Part shown: positions 1 through 7,202 of the stretch, piece after piece
Layout of the letters: every line of letters begins with the position of its first letter
How positions within the stretch are numbered: the stretch's first letter is position 1
Assembly: GCA_027596945.1 (NCBI GenBank)
Contig: JADGJH010001401.1
Location: 1 to 10,182, forward strand
Direction: 5' to 3'
DNA length: 10,182 nt
DNA from: Physocladia obscura
Lineage: Eukaryota > Chytridiomycota > Chytridiomycetes > Chytridiales > Chytriomycetaceae
Translations under genes and position numbers: made by a program
Notes under the pieces: generated by a model
Database searches by the model: none
Told to the model about the DNA's origin: nothing
The model's input: only the letters and a program-made list of their open reading frames with translations

Positions 1-587
1 GGTAAATGCACTATAAATAGTGAAACCCACAGCAGACTTACAAATATACACAAAAACTGATAACTTGTAGTCTGACATCTCTTTCCTAAAGGCTTTTGAC
101 TCTACTCAACACAAATATGGGTTAGTTGGCTTTGATCTTGCTTTAAGTTCTTTTTTTTTTTTTCTAATTTTTTTTCTGATCAGCACGTTGACAGTCATAG
201 CAATTCTGAGTCAGATAGGCAAGCAGTTAGTTACACACAATTGCCAAACATAGACAACTATTTTAATTTTGGTTTGATATAAATTAAATTTACAATCTAA
301 TTTTCTACAAGAATTTTCCAAAATAATCTCAAGCCTTCTTTTATTTTCAAGTTTTCAAAACAATTCAAGTGATTACAACTGCTTTCAAACCTTTTTTTTT
401 TCTTCTTTTTTTGAAGCATTTTTATTCTTTATTTATTTTTCTTTCTATTTTAAAACTATTTAAACCCAACTTGTTTCTTCATTTTATTATTATTCAATTT
501 AAATAAAAGCTACTCTTTATTAAGTATTAAACTTTCATATTTGAAACCCTAACTTCTACTTGTGGACTTTCACAGCTCAATTTGAAG
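1..587. other. AT-rich stretch without a recognised gene
   Basis: No convincing exon is seen on either strand. It contains T13 at 151-163, T10 at 392-401 and a palindromic TATAAATA-like site at 9-22. The region probably belongs to the spacer holding the decayed repeats. No RNA gene was recognised. Confidence 0.5.
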
Positions 588-742
588 TAAATTGTAGAAT
601 AGTAGCTTGGGAACAGAAAGGTTCATTAGAGTAGTAATAGGGCTGCCGGTAGCTGCTTGCATCTGCTAATTCAATGCTTGTTATCTCAGAATTAAATGAT
701 AAGAGTTTGAGATTAGAGTATGAGATATAATTGAAGTTGAAG
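588..742 (+). repeat. Inverted copy of a degenerate coding-like repeat
   Basis: This stretch matches the reverse complement of about 1262-1420. The best block, 682-726, pairs with the complement of 1262-1306 at about 38 of 45 positions by eye. Both blocks read as related peptides in one frame (here ISELNDKSLRLEYE, there VSKLNDKTLRLKYE). Further matches flank it: TAAATTGTAGAATAGTAG against TAAATTGTGGAATAGCAG, and a GTAGTAATAG block. In-frame stops occur, so this is a decayed copy and not a working gene. The source family is not recognised; a fragment of a gene family or of a transposable element are both possible. Confidence 0.6.
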
Positions 743-1039
743 AATAATACTTAATAATGACTTGCTGTTGCAGTTTCCACTTATGATTATGTATGGTAAG
801 GATTTTTAGCAGAGTTCTTTTTTCCTATATTCTGGATTTCCATTATTCAAAAATCTACCATCACAAAAATTCCAAATAGTCTCTTGTCATTCTCCTTCCC
901 ATACAAAACATTTATCGTATTAATACAAAGTTTCTACTTAAAAAGGAAAGAAACAAAAGAGTGGACTTCCCATTTCCATCATTAAGTGAATCCAAAACTC
1001 TGTAATAAATAAAAAAATTTTGCTTACAAACACCAGAAT

Positions 1040-1251
1040 AATAAAACTTATGATACTTGTATCTTGAACTATCGTCATTTATTTCTGAAACACCAAGTAT
1101 TAATAAGTTGACTCAAGCCAATTTATTCTTCTACAACTTACTAGAACTTTATGCCTGTTCTCAAAACTTCTACTTCTACTTACTTCAGTTGGCATTTTCC
1201 AGCATAGAACACTCCTTGACAAATTTTTGGCTGTTTACACTAGAATTTAAA
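1040..1251 (-). repeat. Direct repeat copy 2, with a 66-codon open minus-strand stretch
   Basis: This is the second copy of the unit, immediately next to copy 1 in the same orientation. The minus strand reads VNLLILGVSEINDD in the conserved block and then stays open without a stop from about 1112 down to the TAA at 912-914, roughly 66 codons with no ATG. Beyond the conserved block the peptide diverges from the other copies. The unit length is about 214-246 bases because of small indels. No known protein family is recognised. Confidence 0.55.
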
Positions 1252-1500
1252 CTTCACCTTCATTTCATACTTCAATCTCAAAGTCTTATCATTTAGTTTT
1301 GAGACACCAAGTAGTAATAAATTGACTCAAGCTGATTCATTGATCAGCAACTCTTTTAGTACTCTATTACTACTTACTGGAACCTTAAGCCTATTTCAAT
1401 TCTGCTATTCCACAATTTATCATCCTCTATTATGTAGAAGAAAACTATTGAAGCATACTGTCTTTGTCAAGTTTAACTGTTTATTTCAAAAAAGCCAAAT
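1252..1500 (-). repeat. Direct repeat copy 1 (degenerate, coding-like on minus strand)
   Basis: This copy shares a 29-base block (1304-1332) with 1090-1118 at 27 of 29 positions, and further blocks at a shift of about 214-246 bases (for example TTACTGGAAC at 1374 against TTACTAGAAC at 1138). On the minus strand the conserved part reads VNLLLLGVSKLNDKTLRLKY, then continues to a stop near 1243. A TGA interrupts the frame upstream. The plus-strand open frame across 1322-1636 has no ATG start and a composition typical of AT-rich noncoding DNA, so the minus strand is the likelier ancestral coding strand. Confidence 0.6.
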
Positions 1501-2003
1501 GCCAACATTCTGCCAACAGTATCTTCTACAATACTATGCCATTAACCCCAAACTGAATTTTTTACTTATACAGTCAATCTTTCAAAACCAGTTTATCAGC
1601 AGCCTACTTTCTGCTGTACTTGAAGCCACTCAATAACAACAAAGGACATGAAAATTAGTGATCATTTTCATAACTTTATTTTAATTTTTTTTTAACATTA
1701 AGTAAGACAAAATTGTTTTACCAATTTATGAAATATTATTAAAAAAAGGTAAGAAAACTGGTCGCAAACAAAGCGAGTTGTCCATGTAAAAATAAAAATT
1801 AATTATCAGAAATCTTCAAAATTTTTCTTCTATAACTAATAGAAATTAGCCACTGTCAGGTGTTCATTTTAAATAGCTCATTGGTTTTTTGTTTACAGGG
1901 ATTTGAAATCAGTATTTTAAATATCTAAAACTAGGCAGATATCCTAATGGCAGTAATATTCATAATCAATTCAAGTTGATGTCGATCAACACGACATTTT
2001 CAG

Positions 2004-3055
2004 CAACGAGTGCACGACACCAGTCGCGATATCTTGGTCTCCAGAGGTGTGCAGTGAAGATACTAGTTACGCACCATCATCGACAGAGATCGGTGCCAAC
2101 TACTACAAAGGCCTGTGTCAACAAAACTACACTCTAACGGCATTTAAAACCGATACAGACAGCACGTTCGACAGGAAGTACGCATATGTCGATTATTACG
2201 GCAACGCAGGATGTACGTCCCTCAAAGGTGCGTTGGCATGGATCATAGACATGTGTCTGAATACAGGAAACGGAGGGTCCGCCAAGATTAACGAAAACAT
2301 TGACGGAACAATCACCGAATATGATTGGCTCGATTCTGCATTCTGCAACGGATCTTCAGCGTCTATTACTTACCAGAATGGTGTTTGTCAATCATCGGAA
2401 ATCGTTTATGTTGTCGACAGTACGCAACAGTGACCTCTTCACCAACAAGCACAACTCTTTCGCCCCCAACCTTACCATCGATTCCCTCAACAAACACCGG
2501 TGCCATTATCGGCTGCATTGTGGCTGTGCTGTTTTTGTCATCAACGTTGCTGCTAGTCTATGTTGGTTCATTAAAAAGAAATTCCGAAGCTTGTAGCCAG
2601 CACTGCAACAAACTCCACTTGTCAACTGCAAAAATAGTTATCAAACATTCAATATTATAGTTGAAAATGATCGAGAACGTGGAAATAGTAGCAATAGTGT
2701 TCCAGCCAATAGCAACCAGTTGTTTGTCAGGGGACGCAGAACTGGTGGCCAGCGTCAAGGCAAATATAACATGTTCAATCTTGAACTGTCCAGCAATAGC
2801 CGAGAAGTTCAACTCGATATTTCCAACACCGAAAACTGGTCTGTCTCCGAGACTGCAGCCTGGTTCTATAGAAATGGTGGTGGCACCACTGGAGCGTCCA
2901 AATTCAAGTCTGAGGGTATCAACGAAAAAACTCTCTTGACTGAGCCAACCAATGACTTACTTGCTGCTATTCCAACTGAAAACTTGGGTTTTAAAACAAA
3001 GTTGCGTGAAGCTTTGGCTGAATTGCAAAACTCGCAAATTCCTCCTAGTTATTGA
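2004..3055 (+). CDS. Single-pass membrane protein with Cys-rich ectodomain and cytoplasmic SAM domain (5' exon missing)
   Basis: Three exons fit: about 2004-2380, 2431-2592 and 2661-3055 (stop TGA), with introns of 50 and 68 bases; both lengths are exactly what is needed to keep one frame. The first part encodes a secreted-type domain with seven Cys (NEC, EVC, GLC, GCT, DMC, AFC and one removed by the first intron) and Asn sequons. The second gives a Ser/Thr/Pro stalk (SSPTSTTLSPPTLPS), then a hydrophobic helix (AIIGCIVAVLFLSSTLLLVY) followed by basic LKRNS, so a type I topology with the C terminus inside. The last exon has a basic G/R linker and then a SAM-like domain: WSVSETAAWF, SEGINEKTLL, NLGFKTKLREALAEL. 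SAM domains mediate protein-protein contacts; the ligand and partners are unknown. The first exon here starts after a TTTTCAG acceptor (or TTCAAG ending at 1975). No ATG or signal peptide was found upstream, so the start is unresolved. Confidence 0.75.
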
Positions 3056-3118
3056 CAAAAACTCAAATAATTCTCTTTTTTTTTTTGTATGATAAATGTA
3101 ATAGGGCATTGAATTGTT

Positions 3119-3140
3119 CGCAAACCTTGTTTGCGTTTTT
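3119..3140 (+). other. Hairpin followed by a T5 run in the 3' flank
   Basis: CGCAAAC-CTT-GTTTGCG forms a perfect 7-bp stem with a 3-base loop and is directly followed by TTTTT. It lies about 64 bases after the stop of the SAM-domain gene. It resembles an intrinsic terminator in shape, but such terminators are bacterial. In a fungal transcript it would be a 3' UTR hairpin. Its role is unknown. Confidence 0.4.
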
Positions 3141-3168
3141 AAAAATATAAAACAAGTCTGTTGTTGGA

Positions 3169-3174
3169 AATAAA
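3169..3174 (+). terminator. Polyadenylation signal AATAAA of the SAM-domain gene
   Basis: An AATAAA hexamer lies 114 bases after the stop codon, in an AT-rich 3' flank. Confidence 0.5.
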
Positions 3175-3730
3175 TCTTCGTTCACATTGTCTGCAATATA
3201 GTCTATCCTGACTTGATAAGGTTATTTCTACTGTGGCAGTCTCTGCAGAGTGGCATCAAGTGCAATACAGTATTTGTCAGACATGTAATGACAACACGTG
3301 TACGTGAAAGAACTCATCATTTTGTTTTGGCACTTCAAAAGGTATTTACATCTGGTCAAAGTTTTGTCTGCCTGAATAAAAATAAAAAACAACAGAAATG
3401 AGTTCTTCCTCTCAAGGTTCCCCCAGGGATTCTGGATGGGTTACAGGACTCAGAGATCAGTAAAGTAACCCACACTTCTTTATTAATAATTTGTTCCTCT
3501 GGCTAACAACTTTTCCAGCAAATGAATATTTTGATTTTATTTGAATATTTTGAAATTGAAATTTATTTAAACAGACAATTTAGCTTTGCCGCAGCTATTT
3601 GAGAGTTCCAAAGTCCCCAGTTGGAATTTCAAAAATCCCACCAAGCTTCAATTTCAACATTAAAAACAAGTTTGTGGAATCTCCTGGTTAATGAATTAAC
3701 ATCCAACCCTGGTATCATTCTGTTCCAGTG
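3175..3730. other. Spacer with short unassigned open stretches
   Basis: Several short plus-strand frames look mildly protein-like: about 3222-3290, with three Cys near its end; a short ATG frame at 3399-3461; and a stretch after 3587. They do not join into one convincing reading frame. They may be upstream exons of the broken gene that follows, or noise. Confidence 0.3.
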
Positions 3731-4357
3731 ATGAAGGGCAAATTCCTCGCAAAGCTGAAAAGAATGTGCTTGCTTTCCCATGTCACTGAGTACCCCAGCC
3801 AAAGGTCAGACTCGGAAATAGGGGTGATCATCTTGCTCTCTGTGTCAAACAATTTTTTTCCAAAAATCACCTTTTAATGAACAGAACAATTGGTCATATT
3901 TGCAGCAAAAAACATTTTATATGGCGGTAATTGTCATTCGCAACACTGTATGCAACAAAGTTGTGAAAGCAGTTGGTTTTCTTTCAAATTTCTTAATTTT
4001 AATTTCTCATGCATTTTTATTCAGATTGAAGCTACTGGACCAAAGCAAAGCAGACTGCTTGATAAAGCAAAACTTGCTCAATGTGCTCATGGTGTCGTCG
4101 TATCTGCAGTGTTTTTGGTAAAAATTATTTGATATCTTCAAATTAATTTAACTTTTTATTTCAATGCTGCAGCGACACATTGCGTTCACAATTCCAAAAG
4201 GAACTCCATACTTTGAAACTTTGGTTAAAAAAATGAACACTTTTCCACAGTGACTCCAGGTGCTAGGAATGCTACAGTGATGGCATACAGAAACCAAGAC
4301 GAAGTTCAGTTCACAGCTGATGTTCCCTTAAGAAACTGTGACTGTCACTTTCATTGA
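3731..4357 (+). pseudogene. Unrecognised multi-exon gene, frame broken at an A7 run
   Basis: Four coding-like blocks line up in phase 0: 3731-3841 (starts ATG), 3906-3971, 4025-4117 and 4173 onward. They are separated by GT-AG gaps of 64, 53 and 55 bases, the same size as the certain introns in this window. The peptide includes KGKFLAKLKRMCLL, MAVIVIRNTVCNKVVKA, SRLLDKAKLAQCAHGVVVSA and RHIAFTIPKGTPYFETLVKK. The frame then meets TGA at 4251-4253, while the next frame is open from 4229 through VTPGARNATVMAYRNQDEV to CDCHFH and a TGA at 4355-4357. The switch falls at A7 (4227-4233), so either one base was lost by mutation or by a sequencing error. An AATAAA follows at 4384. No family is recognised; the C-terminal Cys/His cluster faintly recalls metal-binding ends of copper oxidases, but that is too weak to name it. 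Confidence 0.35.
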
Positions 4358-4383
4358 CTGATATATCTTTATTTTTACTTTTA

Positions 4384-4389
4384 AATAAA
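4384..4389 (+). terminator. Polyadenylation signal AATAAA after the broken gene
   Basis: This hexamer lies 27 bases after the last plus-strand stop (4355-4357) and fits the end of a plus-strand transcript. Confidence 0.35.
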
Positions 4390-4502
4390 ATGATTGAAAT
4401 TATTTCAATGCTATATTTTTTATTATCTTTCTTTCATTCCATGATCTTTGATTAACACAATCAGTTATTTCTGACTTTACTATATTGTATCACATGTCTC
4501 CT

Positions 4503-4712
4503 CTACCGTTCATTTTCCAGCTCGCTTTTTTTAACCGTCATGATTGCCGGACAATTTTCGGTTAAATCGGAGGTATTTTTGTCATCAAATTCACGGACCG
4601 TAAGCCTTCTGAACATCGTCAGCCCAGTTTCTGGTGTAGTCATATTAGTAGAATTGATTTGCCTAATCATTAGAAATTTGGAAACCCCTATCTCTAGTTG
4701 AATAAAATTCAT
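4503..4712 (-). CDS. Doubtful small ORF, 69 aa, no known family
   Basis: A true ATG at 4710-4712 opens a frame of 69 codons ending in TAG. The product is polar (FDDKNTSDLTENCPAIMTVK in its C-terminal half), which is unlike the Phe/Leu/Ile-rich translations of random AT-rich DNA nearby. There is no signal peptide, membrane helix or recognisable motif. It could be one exon of a minus-strand gene, a short gene or chance. The start context is weak (T at -3). A possible minus-strand poly(A) hexamer (TTTATT on the plus strand) occurs near 4367. Confidence 0.22.
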   Translation of the reverse strand: MNFIQLEIGVSKFLMIRQINSTNMTTPETGLTMFRRLTVREFDDKNTSDLTENCPAIMTVKKSELENER

Positions 4713-5096
4713 TAAAAAGTAATTAAAGGTATTTCATTAAAGGAGTTTCAGCAATACGGACTCCCAGCTGTTAAATGAGGTCATTTATAAAATTTTTTAA
4801 TGAGTTCAGCTCTAAACCTGCGTTTACTTTGAGTTTGATTACTTTTCACACTTTTCCAAATTTCGATGTTGTGAGTTTCTCCAAATTAGTTGATTATTTT
4901 TTATTAAAATCGGGCATAGAAAATAGTGAACGTGTCTTCTTTACATAAATTTTTGTAATTTTTGAATGGCCTGAACTTTCGGTTTGCAGTTTCGTTAGCC
5001 TATGATCCAAGTCAAAATTTTTTGAGGCTAAGCCAAAATAAAAACGTATAAATTGACAGAGGGGCATTATGGTAATGACAAAAAAATTCAAAAAAT
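4713..5096. other. AT-rich spacer and presumed promoter of the transporter gene
   Basis: No convincing gene. Two ATGs at 5069 and 5075 lie upstream of, and out of frame with, the transporter start at 5097 and open a 50-codon frame that ends at 5219-5221. A minus-strand open stretch (4894-5067) was considered but is not supported. Confidence 0.4.
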
Positions 5097-6988
5097 ATGT
5101 CAAAGGTACTACGTTCTCAAACATTAGACCCAAATGCGCCCAAACTTTTCTCGAGGGCTATGTGGCGGAACTGGTTTCCTATTGGAATCTCGATTCTGAC
5201 TCTTGTGGCTTGTGGATGTAACTTCTGTCTTTTTCTTGCATTCATTTGTCTTATATTTACGCACCAGATGATCAATCGATGAGTTGGGACATTACTTTGT
5301 GAGTGATAAAATGGAGTTTGATATGAAGTTGACTTATCTGAATTAATTTTCAGGCTGAGTTCTTTCACAGACGAAATTACACCAAAGGACCCTACTTCTC
5401 TCGCAACTTTTGAGTCCCTTTCCAACTATGCGGGCATGATGGCGGCCGTCTTTATGCCTTTTTGCTATGACTGGAAAGGTCGCAAATTCGGATTTTTGAT
5501 CGGGAACATCATTGCTTTCATTGGCTCCGCAATAAGTGTCTTTGGGTCTTTAAACCCCACGAATGATACAGCTGCCAATGTTTATTACTTTGGTCGCTTT
5601 ATTGCTGTGCTTGGTATCGATATCTCCGCTGGTTGTTCATGGATGGTAAGGCGAGTTTATTTTATGTTATTAAGCCCAAGATACAAATATATATTTGCGT
5701 TTAGTATGCCAACGAATTGGCTCACCCAGCTCACCGCGCCTACTTTGGAGGTCTTTTTGGAATCGCATGGTCTATCGGCAGTTTCATCGATAGTCTGATC
5801 GTTTTTATCATGACTTTTCTTCCTTATTCTTCATTTCAGTGGCGATTTCCCACGATTATGCAAATGGTCTTTTCTGTCTTGATTATTATTACCCTGCCAT
5901 TTATTCCTGAGTCCCCAAGGTAAATTTTTACATTATATTTTTTTGCACGAGTGGTTTTATTTTAACTGTTTTTCGGCTTGAATACAGAACTTTAGTAAGC
6001 AAAGGCAGAGAAGAAGAAGCCGAAAAAGTTGTGCGTGAATGGGTTGGATGCAGTATTGCAAGCGAGCAGTTCGTTCAAGAACAGATGGCTGAACTCCGCG
6101 AATCTCTTGCTGGTGGTCCAAAGAATGAATCAATCTTTGAAGTCTACAACATGTCTCCTCTTTGGTCAACAAAGAACGCATCGCGCCGAATCTTTATCAT
6201 GATTATCACCAACGCTGTCATCAACTTACTAAATGTCGGAACAACCGGAGGAATCTTTGCTACGCTTATTTATGAACAGATTGGGCTTGGTAGCGATCGC
6301 CAAAAAACTGCAATCAATTTGGGAAACACGTTCTTGTCGATCATTGTTGGATGTATTGCTTCTCTATATATGGATATTTGGGGTCGCCGTAGAACTTACA
6401 TGATTGGTTACGGGATCTCGTTTGTCCTCGGGTTCATTGGAGCCATCGCTATGGAAGGATTCCGTGACACGAGTCTTAGTGGATACTCATATTTATATAT
6501 TTTCTCCGTTTTCTTGGGCACCATCTACTCCACTCCGCTGAGTTGTGTTAAGCTATTGTTTGAGGCTGAGTTGATGGCGTACAGTTACCGTGCAAAGGGC
6601 AAAGCGTTGAGCGATTTTACATTGAAGCCTTCAAACGTCATTCTCACATACATGCAAAGTGCTGTGTATTCTGCCATCGACACACGCAGTTTCTGGGTTG
6701 CGCAGGTATATTTATTTTTTCTAAATTGGGTGTTCAAAATGTATTCTCGATGAATTTCTACTGAAACAGGGTTACGTTTTGATCTTCTGGGGACTTCACT
6801 GGTTTATCATGCCCGAAACCAGAGGCCGTACTCTGGAAGAAGTCGATGAAATCTTTGACCACCCGAGTCCCATGTACACTGAATGGTTCCACAAAAACAG
6901 CGGTGAAGTTAATTACGTTAAGCACTCACTCAACTTGCTGAAGGAAAAGGAGATAGAGTCTGGGGATCCGCTTCCTGTCAAGGCGTGA
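5097..6988 (+). CDS. MFS sugar porter, LAC12-like (531 aa, six exons)
   Basis: Proton-coupled sugar uptake across the plasma membrane is the expected role; the sugar cannot be read from sequence. Exons: 5097-5217, 5268-5298, 5354-5645, 5705-5919, 5988-6705, 6770-6988; introns are 50, 55, 59, 68 and 64 bases. Joining them restores every hallmark of the sugar-porter family: GYDQ at residues 40-43 in helix 1 (codon split by intron 1), DWKGRK at 90-95, ELAHPAHR after helix 4, PESPR at 216-220 (Arg codon split by intron 4), D..GRRR at 349-355, and PETRGRTLEEVDEIF from 474. About twelve hydrophobic helices are present and the length is normal. AHPxHR and the SPLWSTKNASRR segment after the central loop resemble fungal lactose/hexose permeases. 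The usual RG after helix 4 is RA here. The start is the only in-frame ATG after a stop at 5076. It is followed on the same strand by the PRPP synthetase gene. Confidence 0.92.
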
Positions 6989-7007
6989 ATTTTATGTGCA
7001 ATAGGAA

Positions 7008-7013
7008 AATAAA
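7008..7013 (+). terminator. Polyadenylation signal AATAAA of the transporter gene
   Basis: The hexamer lies 20 bases after the stop codon, leaving a very short 3' UTR. Confidence 0.5.
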
Positions 7014-7098
7014 TTTATATCGAACTTTGTTGTGAAAATCTCTTGCATGTAGTTTCCACATAACCAAACATTTTTGTCGGAAAACTTCGGAACTGCTC

Positions 7099-7118
7099 TT
7101 TTTTTTTTTTTTTTTTTT
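7099..7118 (+). promoter_or_regulatory. Poly(dA:dT) tract (T20) upstream of the PRPP synthetase gene
   Basis: Twenty consecutive T lie about 76-85 bases before the PRPP synthetase start codons, in a 205-base spacer between two genes on the same strand. In fungi such tracts exclude nucleosomes and mark constitutive promoters; that role here is inferred. Confidence 0.4.
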
Positions 7119-7202
7119 CTTCCCGAAGAACATTTCAAGTTCTAGGGCAACAAAAACAACTTCAACCTCTTCTCCCGCTACAAGCACTACTGAATGGCCA
7201 AA

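Noticed and set aside
9..22. Palindromic CACTATAAATAGTG as a TATA box
   Set aside because: It contains TATAAATA, but no gene follows within 500 bases on the plus strand; probably chance in AT-rich DNA.
1057..1636. Two plus-strand ORFs of 79 and 104 codons
   Set aside because: Neither starts with ATG, both are Phe/Leu/Ser/Gln rich as expected from T/C-rich noncoding DNA, and they are the antisense of the repeat copies, where the minus strand carries the conserved peptide.
1979..2140. ATG at 1979 opening a frame over the ectodomain exon
   Set aside because: It runs in a different frame from the Cys-rich ectodomain and gives an Arg/His/Thr-rich translation that ends before 2150; a shadow frame.
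3222..3290. Short Cys-containing frame (SICQTCNDNTCT) as an exon of a secreted protein
   Set aside because: No ATG, no consistent splice partners, and stops close to both sides.
3399..3461. ATG frame MSSSSQGSPRDSGWVTGLRD as first exon of the broken gene
   Set aside because: A GTAAAG donor and a TTTTCCAG acceptor 59 bases later exist, but no downstream frame continues for more than a few codons.
4250..4357. Multicopper oxidase C-terminal copper motif in the broken gene (VQFTADVP...CDCHFH)
   Set aside because: The spacing does not match the HCHIxWH motif, no other copper motif is present upstream, and the frame is interrupted.
4894..5133. Minus-strand ORF of 79 codons before the transporter
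   Set aside because: It overlaps exon 1 of the transporter. A shorter ATG at 5067 leaves 59 codons with a partly polar make-up, but the two gene starts would be only 29 bases apart and no motif is seen.
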